A stretch of 64,000 nt of DNA, taken from the NCBI RefSeq assembly GCF_001294335.1, contig NZ_LGKG01000151.1, positions 1 to 64,000 on the forward strand, written 5' to 3'. Made by a program: the position numbers and the translations under genes. Below, one piece after another: positions 25,465 through 36,148 of the stretch (position 1 is the first letter of the stretch; each line of letters begins with the position of its first letter). The notes under the pieces are model-generated. The model was not told the DNA's origin, made no database searches, and saw only the letters and a program-made list of their open reading frames with translations. The stretch comes from Streptomyces chattanoogensis. Lineage in GTDB: Bacteria > Actinomycetota > Actinomycetes > Streptomycetales > Streptomycetaceae.

Positions 25465-27117
25465 TCAGCCCGCCGCCGGCAACCGCAGCTGCAGCATCGC
25501 CAGCAGCCGCTGATCCGGACGGCTCAGATCCAGCCCGGTCAGCTCCTCGGCCCGGCGGATCCGGTACCGCAGCGTATTGGGGTGCACATGCAGCTCGGCG
25601 GCGGCCGCCCGTACGTCCCCGAAGGCGTTCAGATACGCCAGGACGGTCTCGGCCAGCTGCCCCTGGCTGCGGCTGTCGTAGCTCACCAGGGCGGTCAGCC
25701 GGGGGTCGCGCAGATCGGGGTGCGCGGCCAGCAGCGCCAGCAGTTCGCTGATCAGTACCTCCGCCTGGATGTCCGGCAACGCGGCGACGGTGGTGTCGAC
25801 GCCGACCCGCACCATGGCGTCCAGGATCCGGTCCGCCTCCCGGCGCGACTCGGGAACGCCGCCCAGCCCCGGCACGATGCAGCCGACCGAGCCGCGCAGC
25901 GACAGCCCCAGGTGGCGGTACACGGCCTCGCTGATCTCCTGCCCCCACCCGCGCAGCGTGCCGACGTCGATGCTGCGCGGCAGCTGCGGCAGCAGGACGT
26001 AGATCCGCGCATCGACCTGGGTGACCAGGGCGCTGCGGTGCCGGGCGGCGGTGTGCACCGAGATCAGATTGCCGACCTCGGTGCGGGAGAGCTCCGACAC
26101 CCCGGACGCGGTGTCCGCACCGCTCCCGTACGAGAACCCGAGCACGGCCGCCGGCCGGGCCAGGTCCAGCCCCAGATGCGTCGCCAGCGGCTGCGGCCCC
26201 GTGCTGCCTTCCAGCAGTCCGGCCGCCAGGGTCCGGGTCAGCGTCAGATCGGCGGACAGCTCCCGGCGGCGGCGTACGAGATGGAGCGCGGCGACCCGCG
26301 CGGCCCCCAGCAGCGCCTGGTCCGCATGCTCGGCCAGCGCCGCCGAACCCTCCTGCACCCAGATGATGCCCAGCTGCCGCTCCCCGGACCGGATGGCCAC
26401 CGCCAGTCGGCGGCGGATGCCCGACTCCGGATCGCCGTCGATGTGGACCACCTCGTCCGAGGCGCGCAGCCGCTGGAAGACGCCCCACTCGCGCAGCCGC
26501 GCCAGATACTCCTCCGGGCTCTGCCAGCCCAGGATGGACAGCCGGCGCAGATCGTCCACCTCGTCGGAGTCGCTGGAGCGGGAGTACGCCAGCACCCGGG
26601 TGGTGGTGTCCTCGATGCTGACGATGCCCCCGGTGAGCACGGCGGTCGTCTGGGCGAGCGCGAAGAGGTCCCCTTCCCCGCCTGCCTCACCGTTGCCCCC
26701 CGACGGCGCATCCTCGAGCGCCGCGCGGGCCAGCGCGTCCACCTGTTCCCAGCGCACGTCCCGCCGTACGGACAGCAGCGCCACGCCCGCCTCGGCGGCG
26801 GCGTCGCTCAGGGCGGCGGCCTGCCCGGGAACGTCCAGCTTCACGGCGACCGCGGCGGCCCCGTCCCGCCCGCCGACCCGCACCGCGGGAAGAGCGGCAC
26901 GGCCCCGGGCCCCTATGGCCAGGACCAGCGCGCCGGGACGGGCGGCGGGCGGATCCTCGGGGTCCAGCAGCGCCACGCTGCGGATCTCCACGTCCAGCCC
27001 GGCGGGCGCGGCCTGCAGTTCCACCAAGGGTTCGCCCAGCGACATCAGCAGATGACGGAGGCTGATGCCGGTGCGGGGCGGCGGTGGCGAGGGCGAGGGC
27101 GCGGCAGCTGGATCCAT
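25465..27117 (-). CDS. PucR family transcriptional regulator
   Basis: A regulator of about 550 residues from the ATG at 27117; a GTG at 27210 would add 31. An N-terminal PucR-like sensory domain (ISLRHLLMSLGEPLVELQAAP) is followed by a GGDEF-like/CdaR middle domain and the C-terminal HTH_30 (FGDVRAAAAELHVHPNTLRYRIRRAEELTG). PucR proteins commonly control purine or amino-acid catabolism, but no target operon adjoins it. Three direct repeats of AAGGCACCGAT lie right before the chosen start and would be coding if the longer start is used. Confidence 0.87.
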   Translation of the reverse strand: MDPAAAPSPSPPPPRTGISLRHLLMSLGEPLVELQAAPAGLDVEIRSVALLDPEDPPAARPGALVLAIGARGRAALPAVRVGGRDGAAAVAVKLDVPGQAAALSDAAAEAGVALLSVRRDVRWEQVDALARAALEDAPSGGNGEAGGEGDLFALAQTTAVLTGGIVSIEDTTTRVLAYSRSSDSDEVDDLRRLSILGWQSPEEYLARLREWGVFQRLRASDEVVHIDGDPESGIRRRLAVAIRSGERQLGIIWVQEGSAALAEHADQALLGAARVAALHLVRRRRELSADLTLTRTLAAGLLEGSTGPQPLATHLGLDLARPAAVLGFSYGSGADTASGVSELSRTEVGNLISVHTAARHRSALVTQVDARIYVLLPQLPRSIDVGTLRGWGQEISEAVYRHLGLSLRGSVGCIVPGLGGVPESRREADRILDAMVRVGVDTTVAALPDIQAEVLISELLALLAAHPDLRDPRLTALVSYDSRSQGQLAETVLAYLNAFGDVRAAAAELHVHPNTLRYRIRRAEELTGLDLSRPDQRLLAMLQLRLPAAG

Positions 27118-27118
27118 G

Positions 27119-27153
27119 ATCGGTGCCTTATCGGTGCCTTTTATCGGTGCCTT
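27119..27153 (-). repeat. three direct repeats of AAGGCACCGAT before the PucR gene
   Basis: Three exact 11-base copies (27119-27129, 27130-27140, 27143-27153) abut the ATG at 27117. The copy nearest the start supplies an AAGG Shine-Dalgarno-like element. They could be operator half-sites for autoregulation or a repeated ribosome site. Confidence 0.6.
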
Positions 27154-27355
27154 GATCAGCGGCTTCGGCGGGTCGGTGACCTCTACCGATGCTATCCCGC
27201 CCGGGGACACCGGAAGGCAAATGACGAGTTACCGTCCGGTACGGCCATCAGTCGCCGCCGACCGCCGAAATCGGGCGCAACGGCGCTGGTCACCGGCGAA
27301 GTTGCCGCCCTGCCGCCCTAAGTCGCCCATTTCTCCGTCCGCTTGCAGCGACGGC

Positions 27356-27418
27356 TTTCCCAGCGATTCCCTGCGAATCCCAGCGATTCCCTGCGATTGC
27401 CTGTGAATCCCTGCGAAG
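27356..27418 (+). repeat. six-unit TTCCCTGCGA repeat array
   Basis: Six copies of a 9-11 base unit TTCCC(T/A)GCGA in direct orientation, close to one helical turn apart. The array lies in the 460-base gap between the divergent PucR and membrane-protein genes. The rest of that gap (27154-27577) contains no recognisable gene; an AT-richer stretch at 27480-27530 is probably the promoter of the gene starting at 27578. Confidence 0.7.
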
Positions 27419-27577
27419 GAAAACGGGCGGCGAACTCGCCGAATAAGCAACGCATGCAGGGCAGAACCGACATTCCTTCAAGGCATCGGCCGGTAGCACG
27501 TAATGTATAAGTAAACTCCTGACGGCGCTTGCCTCTTGAGGAGCGGGCACGCCCGGCCGCATCCAAGGAGGACCCCC

Positions 27578-28234
27578 ATGGAAGAAGCCCGGATTCAGGC
27601 CGCCCGGGAGCGGTTCCAGGGCCGGGCGGCCCGGAAGGCGAGGACGCAGCAACTCGCCCCGGGCGAGGCGGCTTTCGACCACCCGCAGACCCAGGCGGAC
27701 TGGAGGAGGACCCGGCGCAGGGTGCGGTGGAGCCTGACCCTCTTCTCGGTGGTGTGGACGGCTCTGTTCGTCGCCCTCGCCCTGGTCAGCCCGGAACTGG
27801 GCCTCTCCGCCAAGGCCGAGCACAACGTGACCGGCGGACTCGGCTCCCTGCTGTTCCTCTCGTATCTCTTCATCCTCTACTTCCGCCTCAGCTCGCTCAG
27901 CTGCCTGCGCCGTATCCGCGACGTCCTGCGGAGCGACGTCTGGCACCCGATCCCCGCGGCGCGCCGGCACTCCGGCGCCAAGGACCCGTACGGGGTGCCC
28001 GTCCAGCTGGACCGCGGCACCGGCCACGCCACGGGCGGGCCCGCCGCGCGCGAGCCGGTCCGCAAGACGAAGGGCGCGCCCAAGGTCCTGTCGGCCCGCA
28101 ATCCCGTCCACCGGCGCCGCTGGCACCCGGCCATGGAGCAGGGCGCCTGGTACGCCGGCGACGCGGACCTCGCCGTCCTCGCCCTGCCGGGCGGCACCAC
28201 GCTCATGGAGCTCACGCCCCGGCAGGGCTACTAG
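27578..28234 (+). CDS. two-pass membrane protein of unknown function
   Basis: A 218-residue protein; the ATG at 27578 follows AAGGAGGA. A charged cytoplasmic N-terminus (about 50 residues, rich in Arg) leads to two membrane segments (SLTLFSVVWTALFVALALV, then SLLFLSYLFILYFRLSSL), followed by a cytoplasmic Arg/Pro-rich tail with a second folded part ending TLMELTPRQGY. No family recognised. Its end overlaps the convergent HEAT-repeat gene by 23 bases. Confidence 0.7.
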   Translation: MEEARIQAARERFQGRAARKARTQQLAPGEAAFDHPQTQADWRRTRRRVRWSLTLFSVVWTALFVALALVSPELGLSAKAEHNVTGGLGSLLFLSYLFILYFRLSSLSCLRRIRDVLRSDVWHPIPAARRHSGAKDPYGVPVQLDRGTGHATGGPAAREPVRKTKGAPKVLSARNPVHRRRWHPAMEQGAWYAGDADLAVLALPGGTTLMELTPRQGY

Positions 28235-28670
28235 TCACTTCTTCGAGGGCCGACGCCGCCTCCTCCCGCACCCAGGCATCGGCATGGCCGAGGAAGGGCC
28301 GCACCAGCGGGGCCGCCGCCGGGTTCCGGGTCGAGCCGAGGATGCCCAGGGTGTGGCCGAGGAGCTCCGGGTCCATGCCGGCCATGCCGGGCACCAGGGG
28401 CAGGAAGAGCTCCAGCGGGAACGCGTAGTCGATGCAGGCCTCGCCGACGGAATGCAGCGCCGATTCGCGCACGCCGCGGTCCGGCTCGCCGACGGTGCGG
28501 CCGACCAGGCGGGAGACCACCAGCTCGGCGGCCGCCTGGGGCAGGGATCCGCCGCGCAGCCGGTCGCCGAGCTCGGCCGCGGCGATGTCACGGGTGCGGG
28601 GGACGGGGCCGGCCAGTGCCGCCAGGGCGTCGCGCAGATGCGGGTCGGGGTCGCGGTACGGAGCCTCCAT
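28212..28670 (-). CDS. small HEAT-repeat protein
   Basis: A 152-residue all-helical protein with HEAT-type repeats: RDALAALAGPVPRTRDIAAAEL, VRESALHSVGEACIDY, GHTLGILGSTRNPAAAPLV and VREEAASALEEV. Such scaffolds bind other proteins. It lies 11 bases downstream of the phenylalanine hydroxylase gene on the same strand and may be co-transcribed. No enzymatic motif. Confidence 0.75.
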   Translation of the reverse strand: MEAPYRDPDPHLRDALAALAGPVPRTRDIAAAELGDRLRGGSLPQAAAELVVSRLVGRTVGEPDRGVRESALHSVGEACIDYAFPLELFLPLVPGMAGMDPELLGHTLGILGSTRNPAAAPLVRPFLGHADAWVREEAASALEEVTSSPAGA

Positions 28671-28681
28671 GCCCGTGGACC

Positions 28682-29587
28682 CTACGGCCGGCCGCCCGCC
28701 CTGCGCGGCGCCGCCGTCACTCCCAGCCGCGGGCCCGTCTCGTCATCGAACTCCTCGCAGAACGGGCCCAGCACATCGCCCAGATGCCGCATGGACCGCG
28801 CGCTGAACAGCACCGGCTGGTACCCGGTGACGTCGTATGCGGTGCGCGCCATGTCCTGGATGTCCAGCTCCCGGATCTCGTTCCGCGCCAGCTGGGTGAT
28901 CTCCGCGTACGAGGACAGCAGCGCGGCGCCGTACGCCTTGACCGCGCCGCCCTCCGTCATCACCCCGACCTCGAGGGTGAACCAGTACACCCGGCTGAGC
29001 AGGTCCAGGGCCGCCTCCGTACGGGCCTGTCCGGCGGCCCGCCCGATCAGGCGGTAGAGGGCGGCGAACTCCGGGGACGCCAGGTGGACGCCGTGCCCGA
29101 ACACGTCGTGGATGACATCCGGCTCGGGGGTGTAGAGCGGCGCGGCCGGATGGCGCACGAACTGCACCGCGTGGAAGAAGCTGCGCTCCATGGACCCCAG
29201 GAACCGCCGGTTGGGCACGAACCCGCCGGCCGGGGTGAAGTCGAAGCCCGTACGGGACCGCAGATGCGCCCCCACCTCCGCATGCTGCGGGATCCGGTCG
29301 GCGGGGATCGCCGCGTCCTCCCGGGCGTCCAGTACGGCGCGGCACGCGTGGTCCCGGTGGGCGGGACCCAGCGCGGCATGGACCGTGCGCCAGGTCCGGT
29401 GCTCCGTCTCGGTGTAGGTGACCGGCGGGGAGGCGTCCCCCGGCGCATGCTCGCTCGCCAGCGCGGCGAGGGAATTGCGCCTCTCCAGATAGCGGCGGTC
29501 CCGGAAGCCGGGGTGGTGGCTCACGGGGCCCAGCCGCCCGTCGGCGTCGATCGGAATCCTTGCGGCATGCGCGGAGAGATCGGTCAT
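28682..29587 (-). CDS. phhA: phenylalanine 4-monooxygenase
   Basis: Pterin-dependent aromatic amino acid hydroxylase converting phenylalanine to tyrosine. It is 301 residues with the catalytic core only. The iron ligands are visible as the two histidines in DVIHDVFGHGVHL and the glutamate in VYWFTLEVG. Other core motifs are TGFDFTPAGGFVPNRRFL and KAYGAALLSSYAEI. No regulatory ACT domain, as is usual for bacterial forms. The pterin-recycling dehydratase is not adjacent. The region just upstream (29588-29640) is AT-richer and probably the promoter. Confidence 0.93.
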   Translation of the reverse strand: MTDLSAHAARIPIDADGRLGPVSHHPGFRDRRYLERRNSLAALASEHAPGDASPPVTYTETEHRTWRTVHAALGPAHRDHACRAVLDAREDAAIPADRIPQHAEVGAHLRSRTGFDFTPAGGFVPNRRFLGSMERSFFHAVQFVRHPAAPLYTPEPDVIHDVFGHGVHLASPEFAALYRLIGRAAGQARTEAALDLLSRVYWFTLEVGVMTEGGAVKAYGAALLSSYAEITQLARNEIRELDIQDMARTAYDVTGYQPVLFSARSMRHLGDVLGPFCEEFDDETGPRLGVTAAPRRAGGRP

Positions 29588-29736
29588 AGAACGTATCGTG
29601 CCAAACCAGACACAACATCAACACTGCAGCGCCTCCGCCACGGCCGCCCCGACGTCCTGAGCCAGCCGCCCCCACACCTCAACCCCGCGCCGGACACGGC
29701 CCGTTCTCTCCGGCACGAGGCAGGACACCCGGCCCG

Positions 29737-31122
29737 CTACGGCACGTCCGCCGGCGTCACGTTCTGGTTCGCGTGGAAGACGTTGTCCGGGTCGTAGGTC
29801 CGCTTCACGCCCGCCAGCCGGTCGTAGTGGTCCCGGTAGGTGGCCCGGACCCGGTCGTGCCCCTCCCCCGTCCCCATGAAGTTCACATACGCCCCGCCCA
29901 TCGAATGCGGATGCAGCTCCTCCCAATAGTCGACCGCCCACTGCCTGATGGTCTCGGCGTTGTCCGGGTCGGGGTCGATGCCCGCGATGACGCCGGACCA
30001 TACGGCGTCCCGGTAGGCCCATGCCGTGTCGTCCTTGCCGACCCGCGCCGCGGCGCCGTTGACCGGGTAGAGGTGCATCGTCGACAGATCGGTGGGGATG
30101 TTCTCCCCGTACTTGAGGTGCACACCGATCGTGTCATCGGAGATCCGGTCGAAGAACGCCCCGCGCCAGTACCACTGCAGCCCCGGCGGCATCAGCTCGT
30201 CGAACATCGTCTGCAGCGCCGGATACGGCATCGGCGCCGCGAAGTGGAAGGTCGGCGCCCCGGGGCCGTCCGGCGGCGCGAGCGCCGTCTCCACGGCGGC
30301 CAGGTCGCCCGTCCAGCACCACACCACGCCGCACATCTTGTGGCCGTGGATGTCTTCCGGGAAGGGCGGCGCAGGCGGCACCACCAGCTGCGCGAAGAAT
30401 CCGTTCAGGTCCTCGGACGCCGCGGGGAGGAAGTCCCGGTACCACTGCAGCACCTCGCGGGCCTGGTCGACGGGCCACAGCGTCACCCCCACACCCACGG
30501 TGTGCACGGGCCGCAGCTGGAAATTGAAGGACGTCACCACCCCGAAGTTCCCGCCGCCACCGCGCAGCGCCCAGAACAGATCCGGGTGCTCGGTGGCGCT
30601 CGCCGTGACGAAGCTGCCGTCGGCCAGCACCACGTCGGCGCCCACCAGGCTGTCCACCGTCAGGCCGTATTTGCGGGTGAGGTGACCGTGCCCGCCGCCG
30701 AGGGTGAGGCCCGCGACGCCCGTCGTGGACACGATGCCGGAGGGAATGCCCAGGCCGAAGGCGTGCGCGGCGTGGTCGACGTCGCCGAGCAGGCTGCCGC
30801 CGCCGACCCGCGCGGTCTTCGCCACCGGATCCACGCGGACCCAGCGGATCGGCGACAGGTCGAGGGTGACGGCGTCGTCCTGGACGCACAGGCCGGCTCC
30901 GCTGTGCCCGCCTCCCCGTACGGCGAGTTCCAGGCCGTGGTCGCGGACGAAGTCGACCGCGGCCATCACATCCGCCGCATCGGAACATCGCACCACTGCG
31001 GCCGGCCGCCGGTGGATCATCGCGTTGTAGACCGTGCGGGCCTCGGCGTAGCCCTGGTCCTGGGGCCCTATGACCGGCCCGCGCAGCGCGGCCCGCATCT
31101 CTTCCGCAGTGGTGCCGTCCAT
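29737..31122 (-). CDS. FAD-binding berberine-bridge-type oxidoreductase
   Basis: A 461-residue flavoenzyme; the ATG at 31122 follows GGGAG. The FAD-binding PCMH domain contains RGGGHSGAGL, where His73 is the expected covalent FAD ligand, and the LGGGHGHLTRKYG loop. The C-terminal BBE motif is VKRTYDPDNVFHANQN. The second cysteinyl attachment residue of bicovalent members is not evident. No signal peptide. Substrates of this family are usually sugars, alkaloids or phenols and cannot be assigned here. The open frame runs on upstream into the divergent gene. Confidence 0.9.
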   Translation of the reverse strand: MDGTTAEEMRAALRGPVIGPQDQGYAEARTVYNAMIHRRPAAVVRCSDAADVMAAVDFVRDHGLELAVRGGGHSGAGLCVQDDAVTLDLSPIRWVRVDPVAKTARVGGGSLLGDVDHAAHAFGLGIPSGIVSTTGVAGLTLGGGHGHLTRKYGLTVDSLVGADVVLADGSFVTASATEHPDLFWALRGGGGNFGVVTSFNFQLRPVHTVGVGVTLWPVDQAREVLQWYRDFLPAASEDLNGFFAQLVVPPAPPFPEDIHGHKMCGVVWCWTGDLAAVETALAPPDGPGAPTFHFAAPMPYPALQTMFDELMPPGLQWYWRGAFFDRISDDTIGVHLKYGENIPTDLSTMHLYPVNGAAARVGKDDTAWAYRDAVWSGVIAGIDPDPDNAETIRQWAVDYWEELHPHSMGGAYVNFMGTGEGHDRVRATYRDHYDRLAGVKRTYDPDNVFHANQNVTPADVP

Positions 31123-31281
31123 GGCGCACAACTCCCTCAACGAGCTGCCGGTATCGACCGCAACCCGCCCAGGGCAAGCCCCGCAGGGCTGCTGTCTCCA
31201 GCGTCCCGCCGGTCGCCGGACGCCGCAATTCCGGGCCGGGGCGAGGGCGCGCACCCTGCCGTGGGCGCGCACCATGGAGAC

Positions 31282-32457
31282 ATGGGCGTGCAGCACGGGG
31301 GCACGGGCGGCGCGGGTACGGCGAACGAGCGCCACGGCCCTGCCGCGCCCCTGACCGCGATCAGCCCGCCGGCCCGCCTCGCCGCTCCCCACGAGGCCCT
31401 CGGCCAGGACGAACTCGCCCTCGCCACCCGCAACCACGGCCTCCCCCTGGAGGCGCTGCGCTACGACATCACCCCGGCCGGCCTCCACTACGTGCTGATC
31501 CACTACGACATCCCGGACGCCGCTGCCGACGCCTGGCGGCTGACCGTACGGGGCCGCGTCCGCAACCCCCTGTCCCTCGACCTGGACACGCTGATGTCCC
31601 TGCCTTCGGCCACCCACCGCGTGACGCTGGAATGCGCGGGCAACGGCCGGGCCCTTCTCTCGCCGCGCCCGGTGAGCCAGCCGTGGCTGCTCGAGGCGGT
31701 CGGCACCGCCGAGTGGACGGGCGTACCGCTGCGCACCCTCCTCGCCGCCGCCGACGTGGCCCCGGACGCCGTCGAAGCGGTCTTCACCGGCGCCGATCAC
31801 GGCCTCGAGCGCGGCGTGGAGCAGGACTACCAGCGCAGCCTGCCGCTTTCGGTCGCCACCGCCGACGGCCCCGAAGTGCTCGTCGCCTACGCCATGAACG
31901 ACGCCCCGCTACCGCCCCAGCACGGCTACCCGCTCCGTCTGATCGTGCCCGGCTGGTACGGCATGGCGCACGTGAAGTGGCTGCGCGACATCACCCTCAC
32001 CCGCACCCCGTTCACCGGATTCCAGCAGGCCACCGCCTACCGCTACCGCCAGACCCCCGAGGCCCCCGGCGAACCCGTCACCCGTATCGCACCCCGCGCC
32101 CTGCTGATCCCGCCGGGCTTCCCCGACTTCATGTCCCGCACCCGCGTCGTCCACCCCGGTCCGGTCCTCCTGGAGGGCCGCGCCTGGTCCGGCCACGCGC
32201 CGGTGACCAGGGTGGAGCTGAGCGCTGACGACGCCGCCACCTGGCGCCCCGCCCAGCTGGCCCTGCCGGACCCCGCCCACCCCTGGTCCTGGCGCCGCTG
32301 GCACACCACCTGGCCCGCCACCCCCGGCACCCACCACCTCACCCCTCGCGCCACCGACGCCGAGGGCCGCACCCAGCCGACCGCCCCGCCCTGGAACCGC
32401 GGCGGCTTCGGCAACAACCTGGTGCAGCGGGTCACCGTCGTCTGTCTCCCGGGATGA
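31282..32457 (+). CDS. sulfite oxidase-like molybdopterin oxidoreductase
   Basis: A protein of about 391 residues of the sulfite-oxidase family. The Mo-coordinating cysteine is Cys118 in TLECAGNGR. Further core motifs are WTGVPLRTLL, GADHG and HGYPLRLIVPGWYG followed by HVKWL. A C-terminal dimerisation/Ig-like domain has TRVELSADDAATW. No signal peptide is visible, so it may be cytoplasmic or start further upstream; the ATG at 31282 is tentative because the site before it is weak. It is divergent from the FAD oxidase, sharing a 159-base intergenic region. Confidence 0.88.
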   Translation: MGVQHGGTGGAGTANERHGPAAPLTAISPPARLAAPHEALGQDELALATRNHGLPLEALRYDITPAGLHYVLIHYDIPDAAADAWRLTVRGRVRNPLSLDLDTLMSLPSATHRVTLECAGNGRALLSPRPVSQPWLLEAVGTAEWTGVPLRTLLAAADVAPDAVEAVFTGADHGLERGVEQDYQRSLPLSVATADGPEVLVAYAMNDAPLPPQHGYPLRLIVPGWYGMAHVKWLRDITLTRTPFTGFQQATAYRYRQTPEAPGEPVTRIAPRALLIPPGFPDFMSRTRVVHPGPVLLEGRAWSGHAPVTRVELSADDAATWRPAQLALPDPAHPWSWRRWHTTWPATPGTHHLTPRATDAEGRTQPTAPPWNRGGFGNNLVQRVTVVCLPG

Positions 32458-32472
32458 CGGCGCGACCGTGCC

Positions 32473-32871
32473 TCAGACCGCCCCGAACGCCCGCGCCAGC
32501 TCCAGGCTGTCCTCGAAGGTGACATAGCGGGTGATCTTCCCCGCCTCGACCGTGAGGTGGAAGGCGAAGGGCGAGGCGAAGGTCCTCCCGGTGGCCTTGA
32601 CCACGTGGCTCATGTCCCCGAGGGCGACGGCGTCGGCACCGTCGACGAGGATGCGGGAGACCGTGAAGTTCTCCAGCTGAAGATGGTCGGGAAGCGACGT
32701 GAAGAATTCGACGGCCTCGGCGCGCGTGGTGCGCCGGCCCGTCCAGGGCACCTCCTTCGCTCCGTAGATGTCCCATGCGATCTCGTCGGCGAAGAGCTCG
32801 CCCAGTGCGTCGATCTCGCCGGCGGCGAGGAGACGGTAGAACTCTTCGACGACGGTGCGGGTCTCGCTCAC
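32473..32871 (-). CDS. SnoaL/NTF2-like protein
   Basis: A 132-residue cone-shaped fold protein: TVVEEFYRLLAAGEIDALGELFADEIAW, then GRRTTRAEAVEFF, ALGDMSHVVKATGR and a final strand KITRYVTFEDSLELARAF. The GTG at 32871 follows GGGGGA. Members range from polyketide cyclases to isomerases and unknowns. It lies 118 bases downstream of geosmin synthase on the same strand and could be co-transcribed, but no role in terpene metabolism is established. Confidence 0.82.
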   Translation of the reverse strand: MSETRTVVEEFYRLLAAGEIDALGELFADEIAWDIYGAKEVPWTGRRTTRAEAVEFFTSLPDHLQLENFTVSRILVDGADAVALGDMSHVVKATGRTFASPFAFHLTVEAGKITRYVTFEDSLELARAFGAV

Positions 32872-32989
32872 GGTTCCCCCGTAGGTCATGGGCCCTGGGC
32901 CCTGGTCAGTACGTGCTGTGCACAGTCGCCAGCGCGCGACGGGGCCGGGGTATTCCCCAACGCGCCGCCGGTTCCACCGCGTTCGGGCA

Positions 32990-35317
<2,328 letters not shown>

Positions 35318-36148
35318 TTAACTTGCCGAAAGGGGCTCGGTGTTGGTAAAGGCCACCGGCGGTCGTGCGGCCGCCCGGAGTGCCAGTTCCGCCAATGCCT
35401 CCGGGGCACCCGCCTGTCCGCGGATTCCTGGAAAGGCATTGATGTCCACGATGAGCGGCGCGCCGTCACCGGCGTCCAGGATGTCCACGCCGTAGACCTC
35501 CAGGCCGAAGACCTCACCGACCTGCAGCGTCGCGGCGGTCCAGGCCGCGGGCAGGTCATCCGCCGCGAGGGGCAGCGTCGGGCCGCGCCCCTCCGGGGCC
35601 AGTTCCGAGCGGCGGCGTGCGGCGAAGAGCCGGCCGTCGACCACCCACAGTTTGTGGTCCCAGCCGCTGTTCGCGGTGAACTCCTGGACTATCACCGGCT
35701 CGTCGGGCCATGCGGCGGCCAGTGCGTGCAGCTGTACGGCACGGTCGGCGCGGGTCACGAGGTCATGGCGGCGGCTGTGGCGGCTCTTGATGACCAGAGG
35801 GACGGGCGGTTCGCCGTCCGCGGCCAGCCGGGCGAGTGCGGGGACGTACCGGGTCTCGGCGAACGGCAGCCCGGCGCCCCGGGCCAGCTCGGCCATCTCG
35901 ACGCGGTCCTGGCAGCGCGCGGTGGCCGCCGCGGAGTTGATGACCGCCGCCCCGCGCTCCTCCAGGGCGGCGGCGAGGGCCAGTGCCCGCGGGGTGCGTG
36001 CCTTGAGGAGGTAGACATCGGCGAGACCGGCGGGCGGTCCGGCGGCCCCGGGGTCCAGGAATTCCACCTGGTGGCGGGGGCTCAGCAGCGCGGTGGTGGC
36101 GGCCAGCAGCGGATGCCCCGGATCCGCCGTGACCAGGCAGATCCTCAC
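35318..36148 (-). CDS. ATP-grasp ligase (second of a pair)
   Basis: A 276-residue ATP-grasp enzyme of the RimK-like type. The nucleotide-binding strand is PVPLVIKSRHS, with the acidic metal site DVYGVDILDAG and IVDINAFPGI at the C-terminal end, and EFTANSGWDHKLWVVDG in between. Its ATG overlaps the stop of the sister gene as ATGA. Sequence divergence from the sister suggests different acceptor substrates. Such ligases join a carboxylate to an amine through an acyl phosphate. Product unknown. geoA follows 90 bases downstream. Confidence 0.85.
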   Translation of the reverse strand: MRICLVTADPGHPLLAATTALLSPRHQVEFLDPGAAGPPAGLADVYLLKARTPRALALAAALEERGAAVINSAAATARCQDRVEMAELARGAGLPFAETRYVPALARLAADGEPPVPLVIKSRHSRRHDLVTRADRAVQLHALAAAWPDEPVIVQEFTANSGWDHKLWVVDGRLFAARRRSELAPEGRGPTLPLAADDLPAAWTAATLQVGEVFGLEVYGVDILDAGDGAPLIVDINAFPGIRGQAGAPEALAELALRAAARPPVAFTNTEPLSAS

